64,000 nucleotides of DNA. Origin: Olsenella porci. Lineage in GTDB: Bacteria > Actinomycetota > Coriobacteriia > Coriobacteriales > Atopobiaceae. Positions within the stretch are counted from its first letter, which is position 1. Every line of letters starts with the position of its first letter. Below, one piece after another: positions 16,145-25,427 of this stretch. Under the pieces are notes generated by a model. The model saw only the letters and a list, made by a program, of their open reading frames with translations, was not told where the DNA came from and ran no database searches. Position numbers and translations under genes: made by a program. The DNA is taken from the NCBI RefSeq assembly GCF_009695875.1, contig NZ_VUNC01000002.1:248001-312000 (forward strand). The letters are read 5' to 3'.

Positions 16145-19100
16145 CTACACTGCCACTCTCGCCTCCTTGAAGCCATAGGTGCAGTAGTGGCGGTAGTACT
16201 CGGCCGTCCTGCTACCGAATGCGGCGACCACGTCGGGGTTGTTGGCCTTGTACGTGGCGAGGTCGAACATCCTGCTCGAGGCCCTGCCCTCCGCCATGCC
16301 GTGCTCGACGAAGTGCCTGAGGGTGAGCTCGGGGTCGCCGTGGAACGCCGCCGCGACGTCGGGGTTCATCTGCAGGTAGTAGTCGTAGTCGTACACCAGG
16401 CCATAGTCAAAGCCGGCGTATGTGAAGGTGCGGTTGGTGGAATTGAAGTCGCCGAGGTGCGAGACGTTCGTCCCAAACCAGGCGTTGCGGGCCGAGAGCC
16501 AGTGAGCCAGGTAGTCCACGTTCTGTCCCCAGGTGTGGAACGGCGTGACCTCGTTGCGCATGACCGAGATGCCCCACATGACCTTGTCCATGGCCTGGGA
16601 GTCGCTCACCTGGCTACGGTAGTACGCCAGGGAGTGGAGATGCCCGGCGTCGCCCACGGCATCCTCGCTGTTGGAGAGAAGCACGTTGCCCACGAGCTTG
16701 GACAGCTCGTTCCGATAGATCGCCTTCGCACGACGCTGGACCGAGGGGATGCCTATCACCCACCTGCCGGTTGGAATCACGATGTCCTCGTACCGGCTGA
16801 AGTCGGAGTTGGGCCAGTCGGTGCGGACGCCCATGGAGCCGTCGAAGTCCCACACCGGCTGCGCCATGAAAGTCTTGCTGCCAGAGTCCAGGTACAGGTA
16901 GGTCGAGGTGTTGAAGGCATCGATGTTCTTGCAGAACTCGCTCAGCAGCCAGGTCTTGCTCAGGCTGTCGAGGTCCATAGAGTAGGAACCACTGAGGTTG
17001 AAGCGGTTCGCCCGCGCGTTCCGCAGAGCCTCCTCGTACGCCTCGCTGATGCGGCGGATGGCATCCTTCGAGGCGACCTCGGGGCTCTTCACCACGACCA
17101 CGCGGTCGGAGTTCTGGAACCAGCAGGTCTCCCCCTTGTACCAGGCGTTATCGATCTCTAGGAGATACCCGCCCGAGATGTCGTCCGGGTCCTTCACGCC
17201 CTCCACGTACTGGTAGGTGTAGCCGTACTTGTTGGTAGCCGTGCGGGTGGGGAGGGAACCCAGGTCCACGTCGGGATTTGCCTCCTCGATGCGATCCTCC
17301 AGGCTGTCGATGTCCACGCGACCGGGCTTGATCTCGACCTTCTCGGTCAGGAGGTACGACCCGCGATACTCCCCGTCGTAATAGAGGTCCACGGGACGGC
17401 ACTCCACGCCCACCATGCCAAGCTCCAGGGCCAGGTTGTAGGCGATGGTGCTGTGGAGCTGACTTGCGTCGTTGGCGTTGGCGAGGAGAATCCACTTCTT
17501 CTGGGCGTTGTCCTTCTCGCCCGTCTGGAGGAGGTCGGCCTTCTTGTTCAGGCTGATCTGGTAGGGCTTCTTCTTGCCGCCCCAAGTGGAGTTGCCGCGG
17601 CCCTTCACGGTCGAGAACTTGCCCTTGTCAGGATTGTCCTTGGAGTAGACGACCGTTCCGTCGTCCGCGATGGCGACGACCTCCACGTTTGCCTTGGTGT
17701 TGTGATGCGGGTCTGCCTCCACGAAGGCGCGCCCCTTGTCGTCCGGGTCCTCACTGTTGAGGAAGATCGTCTCCACGCCGCTCGAGCGCATCACCACGAC
17801 CTGGAACACCGAGTCGTACCCCTCCCGCGCAAGCGAGAGCGTGACACTCTTGGACGACGGGTCAACGCCGCAGAGCGTTGCGAGGTCGATCGCGGACCCA
17901 TCGAGGGCGACGAAGTCACCGTTGCCACGAACGAGGGCGTTCACGGGGCTCCCGTCCTGCAGCAAGGCTCCAAGCGTCACGTTAGAGAGAGACGCGTACG
18001 AGGGGAGAAAGACGTAGAGCCTTCCGTTGGCAGCGAAGGAGCGGACGGTCTGAGGCTGCTTCCCCTTCTGCGTGGCGAAGGTGGCGGTAAGGTTGGGGGC
18101 CAGCACCGCGTTGGCGTCTGCCAGGTAGGTCTGATCGTTCCAGCTGCCGCTGCCACCCTGGAGCAGCCAACCGCTCCCCGACAGGGTGAGAGAGGTCCCG
18201 TCGCCCAGGGCATGCAGGCCGGGGATGGCGGCATGGGCCGTCTCGTCGATGAGGTAGCTGTGGCGCGCGCCGCCGTCGTAGGCGGAGGTCGTCACCCTGC
18301 CGGGCCCCTCCAGCCTTCCGTCGTTGTTCGCAAGGTACACGAAGCCGGTGCCGCGATCCACGTACTTTCCGCGGACCACGCTGCCGTCCGAGGTTGCGCG
18401 CGCGTACCAGCCGGAGCCCTCCGAGGGGTCAACGAGCCTCGAGCGCGCGATGGTCGCGTCCTGCCCGAGCCAGTACCGCTGAAGGGAGCCCCAGGCGGAG
18501 GTCACGATCCACCTGCCCTGGCTCAAGCGGACGGTCGCATGGTTAGACCCGTACCAGGCAATTCCCTCGTCGCTCCACCCGACCTTGACGAGGTTGCCGC
18601 GCTCCGCGGCCGAAGTCGTGAAGTTGTGCGACCCGGACGCCGCGTTGGGGTTGTACTGACGGAACACCGCCGTGCCCGAGCTGCCATCGGAGTACCAGCC
18701 GATGCCCTCGTACTTCCACCCCGCGTTGCGGAGCATGTCCCGCTCCGCGGCGTTGGTGGTGTAGTGGTGGTCGCCGGCATTGGGGTTGTACATGCGGTAG
18801 ACGGGCGTCCCCGACGTCACGGGAGCGACCCAGCCCACGCCCTCGTAGCGCCATCCGCACCCCGCGAGGTAGAGCATCTCGCTCAGCGAGGAGGTGTAGA
18901 AGTGCTCCCCGCTGTTTGGGTTGTACAGGCGATAGAGGTTCTGGTACCTGGAGACATCGGACTTTTCGGACTGGACTGTCTGCGCCTTCTCGCCGGAGGC
19001 ATCGGGCTGCGTGGCCGATGTCTCCGACGGAACGGAGGCCACGGCGCCCCCACCGAGGTTCGTCTCACCCTCATCCGTGTTGGTGGTGCCCGCCGACTCG

Positions 19101-19579
19101 TCGGCACCCTGCTCCGTTGAGGTGGTGGCATCCGAGGTGGGGTCTCCCTCGGCGCCGTCGGGGACGCTCGGGGCGTTGGGAGTCACGCCCTTCTCGCCTG
19201 CCTGCACGTCAGGCGCCTCTGTCCCCTGGTTCGTTATCCCCTCGTCCTCAGTGGTGTCGGGGAGAAGAGCGTCGCTCTCGTTGGAAGCAGGGCCCGAGGC
19301 GGCACCAGAGTTCACCCCGTCCGCCCCCTCCGAAGCGCTGGGCACACCGGTAGAGGGTGCTTGGGATTCCGTGACCGACGCCGAGGAATCGGCTCCCCCG
19401 TCGTTTGCGACAACGAGGCTGGACTCCGCCGCAACAGCTTCCTCGGTCGAGGCGACCGAGTCACTCACGATCAGCGGCCGCTCCTGTGCCCACGAGACAA
19501 CGGGAGCGGCGGAGAGCGAGAGCGCGAAGGCTAGGCCAGCACCTGCGGCGGCAGCCGCGCGACTACTACGAAGTTTCAT
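16145..19579 (-). CDS. Secreted CotH-kinase-family protein with triple YNPN wall repeats
   Basis: 1144 residues from the ATG at 19579 (GGAGG eight bases before). Signal peptide to about residue 31 (VVSWA). Residues 32-210 are acidic Ser/Thr/Ala-rich linker. Three repeats follow (about 216-343): YRLYNPNSGEHFYTSS, YRMYNPNAGDHHYTTNAAE, FRQYNPNAASGSHNFTTS, each ending GWxxEGxxW (PF18885/DUF5648 type). A second region of Gly/Trp/Tyr strands (about 345-490) resembles wall-binding repeats. Residues about 630-1030 are a CotH-type atypical kinase (GRGNSTWGGKKKPYQISL, RGSYLLTEKVEI, WDFDGSMG). The last 80 residues hold two NPDVAAAF-type repeats. CotH kinases phosphorylate spore-coat or secreted proteins; the target here is unknown. 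No LPXTG motif is seen. Confidence 0.92.
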   Translation of the reverse strand: MKLRSSRAAAAAGAGLAFALSLSAAPVVSWAQERPLIVSDSVASTEEAVAAESSLVVANDGGADSSASVTESQAPSTGVPSASEGADGVNSGAASGPASNESDALLPDTTEDEGITNQGTEAPDVQAGEKGVTPNAPSVPDGAEGDPTSDATTSTEQGADESAGTTNTDEGETNLGGGAVASVPSETSATQPDASGEKAQTVQSEKSDVSRYQNLYRLYNPNSGEHFYTSSLSEMLYLAGCGWRYEGVGWVAPVTSGTPVYRMYNPNAGDHHYTTNAAERDMLRNAGWKYEGIGWYSDGSSGTAVFRQYNPNAASGSHNFTTSAAERGNLVKVGWSDEGIAWYGSNHATVRLSQGRWIVTSAWGSLQRYWLGQDATIARSRLVDPSEGSGWYARATSDGSVVRGKYVDRGTGFVYLANNDGRLEGPGRVTTSAYDGGARHSYLIDETAHAAIPGLHALGDGTSLTLSGSGWLLQGGSGSWNDQTYLADANAVLAPNLTATFATQKGKQPQTVRSFAANGRLYVFLPSYASLSNVTLGALLQDGSPVNALVRGNGDFVALDGSAIDLATLCGVDPSSKSVTLSLAREGYDSVFQVVVMRSSGVETIFLNSEDPDDKGRAFVEADPHHNTKANVEVVAIADDGTVVYSKDNPDKGKFSTVKGRGNSTWGGKKKPYQISLNKKADLLQTGEKDNAQKKWILLANANDASQLHSTIAYNLALELGMVGVECRPVDLYYDGEYRGSYLLTEKVEIKPGRVDIDSLEDRIEEANPDVDLGSLPTRTATNKYGYTYQYVEGVKDPDDISGGYLLEIDNAWYKGETCWFQNSDRVVVVKSPEVASKDAIRRISEAYEEALRNARANRFNLSGSYSMDLDSLSKTWLLSEFCKNIDAFNTSTYLYLDSGSKTFMAQPVWDFDGSMGVRTDWPNSDFSRYEDIVIPTGRWVIGIPSVQRRAKAIYRNELSKLVGNVLLSNSEDAVGDAGHLHSLAYYRSQVSDSQAMDKVMWGISVMRNEVTPFHTWGQNVDYLAHWLSARNAWFGTNVSHLGDFNSTNRTFTYAGFDYGLVYDYDYYLQMNPDVAAAFHGDPELTLRHFVEHGMAEGRASSRMFDLATYKANNPDVVAAFGSRTAEYYRHYCTYGFKEARVAV

Positions 19580-19677
19580 GAGGGGCACCTCCGTGGGACG
19601 CATTCAGATGTAATGAACAAACTTAACTCAGCCCAAAGCTGCAGGTGCATGAATTTCCAGGCACGGCACAACGCAAT

Positions 19678-19704
19678 CCGCGGACGGTCAGGGACCGTCC
19701 GCGG
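19678..19704 (-). terminator. Perfect 12-pair hairpin downstream of the decayed transporter
   Basis: CCGCGGACGGTC (19678-19689) pairs exactly with GACCGTCCGCGG (19693-19704) around a 3-base loop. It lies just past the 3' end of the YfcC remnant and upstream of the CotH gene. No long U-tract. Confidence 0.6.
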
Positions 19705-19748
19705 AGCTTGCATCTCGACTCGTCGCCGGGATTATCGAGCAAGGGACA

Positions 19749-20081
19749 TCAGCACACCATCATCGCGATGGCAAGCACGACCATGTTGACGACCGCGGTA
19801 ATGGCAACGACCTTCATCACGAACTTGATCCAGGTGGGGTACTCGATCCTCGCCAGTGCGAGGCCGCCCATGATGGCACCGTTGCAGGGGGTGAAGTAGT
19901 TCACGACACCGCTCGCCGCCGAGAAGACGTTGATCATGACGGCGGGGTTGAAGCCGAGTGACATGGACAGCGGCCCCATGATGGACATGGAGATCGTGGA
20001 CATGCTCGACGTGCCGGGGATGAGGATCGAGAGTACGAAGTAGAGCAGGTAGCTTCCGACGGCAAACACAGGGGCGCTCGT
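19749..20081 (-). pseudogene. C-terminal remnant of a YfcC-type (COG1288) membrane transporter
   Basis: About 110 residues match the C-terminal end of YfcC/C4-dicarboxylate-type carriers: SMSTISMSIMGPL, NVFSAASGVVNYFTPCNGAIMGGLALARIEYPTW, then a final membrane segment. Full-length relatives are about 470-500 residues, so three quarters of the gene is missing. Upstream of about 20081 the frame runs into sequence unlike the family (Arg/Cys-rich) with no start signal, so it is a 5'-truncated relic. The right-hand boundary coincides with a drop in GC (20110-20180). Its 3' end and terminator are intact, suggesting a recent deletion that also brought it next to the dipeptidase gene. Confidence 0.8.
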
Positions 20082-20200
20082 GCCCCGGAGAACACGCCCG
20101 AGGCACGCCCTGGCGGGTGGCAAGTTTTGAAAAGTGATTGTCATCCAATTGCATTTTCGTCTCATTCTATGGAACACGTGCTAATCGCATGGCAAGAGGA

Positions 20201-20244
20201 GGGGAGCCGGGCGCCACCGCGAACGGTCGGCTGCCCGGCTCCCC
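20201..20244 (-). terminator. Hairpin terminator after the first M20 dipeptidase
   Basis: GGGGAGCCGGGC (20201-20212) pairs exactly with GCCCGGCTCCCC (20233-20244), a 12-pair stem with a 20-base loop, 20 bases past the dipeptidase stop codon. Confidence 0.7.
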
Positions 20245-20264
20245 CTGCCTCTCTCCCCCGCCTA

Positions 20265-21677
20265 CTAGAGGCTGAGCCTCATCAGACGGGCGATGCTCAC
20301 GATATAGATCTCGAGCGCGCGCTTGAACTGCGCCTCCTCAAAGCCCTCGTCAGCGCTGTGCTCCGCGCCCACCCAGTCGGGCATCGGGAAGTGCGGGTCG
20401 TTGGGGCCAAACGCACCGCCGGCCTTGAAGTGGCGGGCATAGGTGCCACCGCCGATGGTGTAGGGCTTGTCGTTGCGACCCGTGTACTCGTTGTAGGTCC
20501 TCACCAGCGTCTGGATGGTCTCGGCGTTGGGGTCCGTGTAGAACGGGACCATGTCCAGGTCAACGTGGAGCGTGCAGTGGTGCGCGTCGCACAGCTCCTG
20601 CACCCTCTGGGTGATCGTCTGGGACGTGATCGACTTGGGGTAGCGGGCGTCGATCGTCTGCTCAAAGCGGCCGTCCTTGGTACGGATGGTCCCGCCGATG
20701 CAGGTAAGCGGGTCAAACAGATCGTCCGTCGCCGCAATGCCCAGCGTCGAGCCGTCCGTGGAGCCAAAGACATGCCTCTCAAGCACGAGGAAGTCGCGCT
20801 CGCCCTCCCCGCACAGGTCGTGCTCCAACAGGTAGTCGACCAGAAGGCCGATGGCGTTGATGGAGCCCTCGGGCGTGGAGGCGTGTGCACCAATGCCGTG
20901 CGCGGTCAGGCGCACACGGCCATCTCCCTCGTCTGCGACGTCGATGCGGTTGGTGCTCTCCAGGTCGGACGCGTCCGCACGCACGATGGCATAGGCCTCG
21001 CCGGCGACCGCGTTGCCCACGGTGCCTCCGTCAAACTCCACGATGCGGTCGCTGACCCTGTCGCTGGTGATGGTCGCAGAGTAGCCGCCCTTCTCGCCGC
21101 AGATCAGCGGGAAGTCCGCGTCGGGCGAGAACAGGAACTCGGGCTGCTCGTAGTGCTCCAGGTACCACTCCACGTCGCGCATGTCCGTCTCCTCGTTGTT
21201 GCCGAGGATGCAGCGGATCGTGTAGGGAAGCCTCTTGCCGGTGCGGGCGACCTCGTCGGCAAAGAACTTGGCGGCATACAGCGAGAGGACCGTGGGGCCC
21301 TTGTCGTCGAGCACGCCGCGACCGATCATGTAGCCGTCCTTGCGCGTCACCTTGAAGGGGTCGAAGTGCCAGCCGGTCCCCTCGGGCACGATGTCCGTGT
21401 GACCGATCGTGGCGATCTGCTTGGGGGACTCACCGGGGACGTCCGCGTACCCAATGTGACCCTCACAGTTATGCGCGTCCAGGCCAAGCCTCGCCGCGAT
21501 CTTGACCGCGGCATCGAGTGCACGGTAGGGCTCCGGGCCATAGGGCATGCCGGGCTGGGCTGCACCCATGTCCTCGACGGACCTGATGGCAACCAGCGTG
21601 CTGATGTCGTCGACCACGTCCTCCCACACCGACTCCACGTACTCGTGCACGCGCGCCTTGAGCTCCTCGTCTGCCAT
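20265..21677 (-). CDS. M20-family dipeptidase (PepV/Sapep-like), copy 1
   Basis: 470 residues from the ATG at 21677, preceded by AAGGGAG; the frame upstream to 21695 is not supported. A zinc-dependent cytoplasmic dipeptidase. Metal and catalytic motifs are complete: GHTDIVPEG (His, Asp), RGVLDDKGP (bridging Asp), NNEETDM (catalytic Glu-Glu), SPDADFPLICGEKG (Asp), and EHSADEG near the end (His). The lid domain sits in the middle, as in PepV. A second, clearly related copy lies 0.9 kb away, and a truncated YfcC transporter lies directly downstream, so this may be a former uptake-and-hydrolysis pair. Confidence 0.93.
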   Translation of the reverse strand: MADEELKARVHEYVESVWEDVVDDISTLVAIRSVEDMGAAQPGMPYGPEPYRALDAAVKIAARLGLDAHNCEGHIGYADVPGESPKQIATIGHTDIVPEGTGWHFDPFKVTRKDGYMIGRGVLDDKGPTVLSLYAAKFFADEVARTGKRLPYTIRCILGNNEETDMRDVEWYLEHYEQPEFLFSPDADFPLICGEKGGYSATITSDRVSDRIVEFDGGTVGNAVAGEAYAIVRADASDLESTNRIDVADEGDGRVRLTAHGIGAHASTPEGSINAIGLLVDYLLEHDLCGEGERDFLVLERHVFGSTDGSTLGIAATDDLFDPLTCIGGTIRTKDGRFEQTIDARYPKSITSQTITQRVQELCDAHHCTLHVDLDMVPFYTDPNAETIQTLVRTYNEYTGRNDKPYTIGGGTYARHFKAGGAFGPNDPHFPMPDWVGAEHSADEGFEEAQFKRALEIYIVSIARLMRLSL

Positions 21678-21839
21678 GAAACGCTCCCTTCGCATAGATG
21701 GGGTAGTTTATTGAAACGGACACAGGTTAACACGCCAGAAACAAATGGCGCTCCCCCTTCCGCCGACAGGTAGCACAGAGGCAGCGGATGGCGTCCCTCT
21801 CGCCTACCATGGAGGGTACACGTCGAAGGGAGCAAGCGC

Positions 21840-22523
21840 ATGGCACAGGCACCGGACGGGCTATGGCCCCCCAGGTTTGGGGCCGCGGTGTTTGACTTTG
21901 ACGGCACGCTGAGCGACACCTCGGCGCTGTGGAAGCAGGTCGACCGCATATTCCTCGCGCAGCGCGGGCTGACCCCCGACGCCGAGTACTCGCGCGCCAT
22001 GAGCACGCTCGGCTTTGCCGCGGGGGCCGAGTACACGGTCCGCAGGTACGGCCTGGACGAGAGGCCCGAGGACATCTGCCTTGAGTGGAACCGCATGGGC
22101 CGCGCGCTCTACGAGACCCAGGCCACGCTCAGGCCGGGGGCGGAGGCCTACCTGCGAGCGCTGCGGGACCGGGGGATCCCGATTGGGCTCGCCACGACCA
22201 ACGACCCCGACGTGCTCCGCTCCATGCGCTCAATCCACGTGGACCGACTCTTTGACGTGGTGGTGACAAACCGCGAGTGCCCGGTCCCCAAGGATCGGCC
22301 GGACATCTACCTCACCTGCGCCGACCGCCTGGGGCACCAGCCGGGCTCGTGCATCGTGTTCGAGGACATCGTCCCCGGCATCCGCTCCGCGCGCGGGGCG
22401 GGCTTCCTCACCTGCGCGGTCCGCACGGGGGACGGCATCCAGCACGAGGCCCAGATCCGGCGCGAGGCGGACCTGTGGCTGGAGGACTGGCGCGATATCG
22501 CAGTGGGTGACGGGGAGGGGTGA
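21840..22523 (+). CDS. HAD-superfamily phosphatase, beta-phosphoglucomutase-like
   Basis: 227 residues; AAGGGAG seven bases before the ATG. Motif I VFDFDGTLSDTSALW, motif II GLATTNDPDV, the motif III Lys in PVPKDRPDIYLT, and motif IV IVFEDIVPGIRSARGAG. The pattern and cap position match subfamily IA phosphatases and phosphatase/phosphoglucomutase-like proteins. The substrate is unknown. It is the only plus-strand gene between 16.1 and 34.5 kb and sits between two paralogous dipeptidases transcribed on the other strand. Its stop codon lies inside the shared terminator stem-loop. Confidence 0.9.
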   Translation: MAQAPDGLWPPRFGAAVFDFDGTLSDTSALWKQVDRIFLAQRGLTPDAEYSRAMSTLGFAAGAEYTVRRYGLDERPEDICLEWNRMGRALYETQATLRPGAEAYLRALRDRGIPIGLATTNDPDVLRSMRSIHVDRLFDVVVTNRECPVPKDRPDIYLTCADRLGHQPGSCIVFEDIVPGIRSARGAGFLTCAVRTGDGIQHEAQIRREADLWLEDWRDIAVGDGEG

Positions 22524-22543
22524 GCGCCCCCTCTCCCCGTCAC
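22507..22543. terminator. Bidirectional terminator overlapping the HAD gene stop codon
   Basis: GTGACGGGGAG (22507-22517) pairs exactly with CTCCCCGTCAC (22533-22543). It separates the HAD gene from the convergent dipeptidase copy 2. Confidence 0.7.
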
Positions 22544-22555
22544 GGCCCACGGCCC

Positions 22556-23977
22556 CTACGCCAGGTCGAGCCTCATCAGGCGCGCGATGCTCACGATGTA
22601 GATCTTGAGCGCACGCCTGAGCGACTCCTCGCTCACCGCCTCGTCGGGCCCGTGCTCCATCCCCACCCAGGAGGGGACATCCTCCGCGGGCTCGTGGGGC
22701 CCAAAGGCGCAGGCGTTGCGGAACTTGCGCGCGTAGGTGCCTCCGCCAATCACCAGGGGCTCCGTCTTGCGACCCGAGTACTCCTCGTATGTTGAGAGGA
22801 GCGTGCTGATCTCGGGTGAGGCGGGATCCTCGTAGAAGGGCACCTTGTCCTGGATGACCTCGAACGACGCCCCGTGGTCGGCGGCGACGGAGGAGAGGCG
22901 CGCGGCAATCCCCTCGCCCGTCGTCGCGTCGGGGTAACGACAGTCGATGGTCTGCTCCAGGAAGCCGTCCGAGTCACTAACCGTCCCGCCGATGGCGGTG
23001 AGGGCGCCAAAGCGCTCGTTGGAGCAGGCGATCCCCAGTGCGTCGCCGTCGTGGCCGCTCGCGCACACCAGCCGCTCGAGCTCGAGGAACTCTCGCTCCC
23101 CCTCGTCGCAGATCCCGTTCTGCAGCAGGTAGGTGGCAAGCATGCCGATGGCGTTGACCGTCCCCTCGGGGAGGGACGCGTGGCCTCCCTTGCCGTGTGC
23201 GGTCAGCTTGGCAAGACCCCCGCCCATTGCCTCCACGTCGATCCCCTCGGAGGCGGGCAGGGTGCTCGCATCGGTGCGGACCGTCGCCGTAGCAAGGCCG
23301 GGGATGGCGTTCACGACCGTGCCACCCTCCAGCGAGACGATGCGCCCGTCCGTCCCGTGCTCGCGGCGGAACCTTCCGTGGAACACGCCCTTCTCGCCAC
23401 AGATCAGCGGGAAGTCCGCATCGGGGCTGAAGCAGAAGAGGGGCTGCTCGTAGTGAGAGAGGTACCAGGTCACGTCGCCCATGGTCGTCTCCTCGTCGTT
23501 GCCGACGAGGACCCGCAACGTGTAGGGGAGCCTCTTCCCCGTCCTCTGGACCCGGCGGGCGAAGAAGTGAGCAGCATAGAGCGAGAGGACGAACGGACCC
23601 TTGTCGTCCAGGACGCCGCGCCCCATCAGGAAGCCCTCGCGGCGCGTCACGTCAAAGGGGTCGACGGTCCAGCCAAGCCCCTCGGGAACCACATCCGTGT
23701 GCGCGATGGTCGCGATCTGGCCCGCAGACTCTCCAACAAGGTCCGCGTAGCCCAGGTAACCCTCGCAGTCATGGGCATCGAGGCCGAGCCTTGAGGCGAT
23801 GGAGAGCCCCAGAGCGAGAGCCTCGTGGCTCTTTGGCCCCCAGGGCATCCCCGGGGCAGCATGGGAGAGGTCCTCCACGGACCGGATGCGGACCAGGGAC
23901 CTGATGTCCGCAACCACGTCCTCCCACACCTCATCGACATAGTCGTCGACCTCGCGCTTGAGCTCCTCGTCACCCAT
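22556..23977 (-). CDS. M20-family dipeptidase (PepV/Sapep-like), copy 2
   Basis: 473 residues from the ATG at 23977 (GGAGG seven bases upstream). It has the same motif set as copy 1: AHTDVVPEG, RGVLDDKGP, NDEETTM, SPDADFPLICGEKG, EHGPDEA. The first 50 residues align almost gap-free with copy 1 (shared EELK, VWEDVV, IRSVED, PGMP). Both copies therefore appear active and arose by duplication; differences in the lid and C-terminal half suggest different peptide preferences. It has no visible partner transporter. Confidence 0.93.
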   Translation of the reverse strand: MGDEELKREVDDYVDEVWEDVVADIRSLVRIRSVEDLSHAAPGMPWGPKSHEALALGLSIASRLGLDAHDCEGYLGYADLVGESAGQIATIAHTDVVPEGLGWTVDPFDVTRREGFLMGRGVLDDKGPFVLSLYAAHFFARRVQRTGKRLPYTLRVLVGNDEETTMGDVTWYLSHYEQPLFCFSPDADFPLICGEKGVFHGRFRREHGTDGRIVSLEGGTVVNAIPGLATATVRTDASTLPASEGIDVEAMGGGLAKLTAHGKGGHASLPEGTVNAIGMLATYLLQNGICDEGEREFLELERLVCASGHDGDALGIACSNERFGALTAIGGTVSDSDGFLEQTIDCRYPDATTGEGIAARLSSVAADHGASFEVIQDKVPFYEDPASPEISTLLSTYEEYSGRKTEPLVIGGGTYARKFRNACAFGPHEPAEDVPSWVGMEHGPDEAVSEESLRRALKIYIVSIARLMRLDLA

Positions 23978-24073
23978 GTAAGTACCTCCAAAGCACCAGT
24001 AGGGATAATTTGCGTTCGGTGGTGGGACGCCCCTCGTCAAAGCTCGCCCGCCACGCCAAGGGCCACTCTTGCC

Positions 24074-25075
24074 CTAACGAATCTTCTTGACGTCCTCAAC
24101 GTTGGAGTCCTCGACGATAAAGTGCGGGCGGTGCTTGGTCTCGAGGAAGATGCGCGAGACGTACTGGCCGATGATGCCCAGGCAGAACAGTTCCAGCCCT
24201 CCGATGAAGATGATGATGCAGGCAAGCGAGGCCCATCCCGCGACGGGGTCTCCCCAGACCAGGCGCCTCACCACGAGCACGATGAGGACGATGACTGCCA
24301 GAAAGGTCATTACGATGCCAAACCAAGAGACGGCGCTCAGGGGCGCCTGCGAGAAGTTGATGATGCCGTCCAACGCATAGCGGAGCAGCTTCCAGAAGCT
24401 CCACTTCGTCTCCCCTGCCACGCGCTCGACGTTCTCGTATGCCAGCCAGTAGGTGCGGAAGCCCACCCACCCGAAGATTCCCTTCGAGAACCGGTTGTAC
24501 TCGCCCATGGCCACGATCGCGTCGACCATGTCGCGTGTCATCAGTCGGAAGTCGCGCGCCCCGTCCACGATGTCCGCGTCCGAGATCCTATTGACGATGC
24601 GATAGAACAGGCGCGCGCAGAAGCTACGAACCGGAGGCTCGCCCTCGCGGTTCTCGCGACGGGTAGCGACGCTGTCGTACTCCCCCCCTTGTATGATTCG
24701 CAGCATCTTGGGGAGAAGCGACGGCGGATCCTGCAGGTCGGCGTCCATCACAACGACGTAGTCCCCGTGAACGTTGCAGAAGCCCGCGTACATCGCCGCC
24801 TCCTTCCCGAAGTTCCTGGAGAAGGAGAGGTACCTCACGTGACGGTCCCTCCCAGAGAGCTCCTTGGCCAGCCTGAGCGTCCCATCCCTGGAGCCGTCGT
24901 CCACGAGCACGATCTCGTACCTCACGGGCATCTCCGAGAGCACCTTTGTTGCCTCGGCGTAGAAGTACGGGAGGGCCTTCTCCTCGTTGAAGCAGGGGAC
25001 GATGACGCTCAGGAGCCCCTTCTGTCGCTCGCCACCCAACCGGGTATGGTCGTCCGTCTGCGTTCTCCCGCCCAT
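24074..25075 (-). CDS. Family 2 glycosyltransferase, polyprenyl-phosphate-sugar type (GtrB/DPM1-like)
   Basis: 333 residues from the ATG at 25075; a TTG at 25120 would add 15 residues, and neither has a strong Shine-Dalgarno. The GT-A domain (about 20-240) shows LSVIVPCFNEEKALP, VDDGSRDGT, FSRNFGKEAAMYAG and the metal-binding MDADLQDPP. Two membrane segments follow (about 245-270 and 283-310) with GGLELFCLGIIGQY, the arrangement of GtrB/bactoprenol glucosyltransferases. These charge undecaprenyl phosphate with a sugar on the inner leaflet for use outside the membrane. A neighbouring GT2 of related design and a DUF2142 protein suggest a shared extracytoplasmic glycosylation pathway. Confidence 0.9.
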   Translation of the reverse strand: MGGRTQTDDHTRLGGERQKGLLSVIVPCFNEEKALPYFYAEATKVLSEMPVRYEIVLVDDGSRDGTLRLAKELSGRDRHVRYLSFSRNFGKEAAMYAGFCNVHGDYVVVMDADLQDPPSLLPKMLRIIQGGEYDSVATRRENREGEPPVRSFCARLFYRIVNRISDADIVDGARDFRLMTRDMVDAIVAMGEYNRFSKGIFGWVGFRTYWLAYENVERVAGETKWSFWKLLRYALDGIINFSQAPLSAVSWFGIVMTFLAVIVLIVLVVRRLVWGDPVAGWASLACIIIFIGGLELFCLGIIGQYVSRIFLETKHRPHFIVEDSNVEDVKKIR

Positions 25076-25427
25076 CTCAATCCAATCAGTTGGGGAAGCA
25101 TCGCGAAGATACCTTCCCAAACGCCAATCCAGCCTGACGGCGACCGCATGCCCTTGCCAAGGGAGATGCGATCCGCCTCGCCTCGCCGCCCATCCATAGG
25201 GGCCAAAATCCCAAGACCCCGAGTGTGCATGTCCTGTGCGACCATCATGCTGGAGTCAGTTCCGGGGGCGATGTTAGGTATCTAGCTCCAGGAAGGAGAT
25301 GCCCGTTTCCGAGCACGGAGCCGTCTCCAAGGTTGGCCCCCACGCCAAGGAAGCAGACGGGCACACCCTCCCTGGCGTCCCTTTCCAGCACACCGTGATG
25401 GACGGCGTGAACGGGCTATTGTCCTGG
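25076..25427. other. Intergenic stretch between two GT2 genes
   Basis: No gene with start signals was found. Read on the minus strand, short open pieces have mildly protein-like composition, including Gly-rich hexad-like text (LGDGSVLGNG) reminiscent of left-handed beta-helix transferases, but frames are interrupted and too short. It may be decayed coding DNA or simply the leader of the downstream GT2. Confidence 0.3.

Noticed and set aside
17453-19120. 555-codon plus-strand frame opposite the CotH gene
   Set aside because: It is a mirror frame caused by high GC; its composition is Val/Arg/Gly-rich without motifs, while the minus strand has clear domains.
25274-25427. Remnant of a hexapeptide-repeat acyltransferase on the minus strand
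   Set aside because: Only one or two hexad-like strings are visible, frames are broken, and no flanking homology could be recognised.
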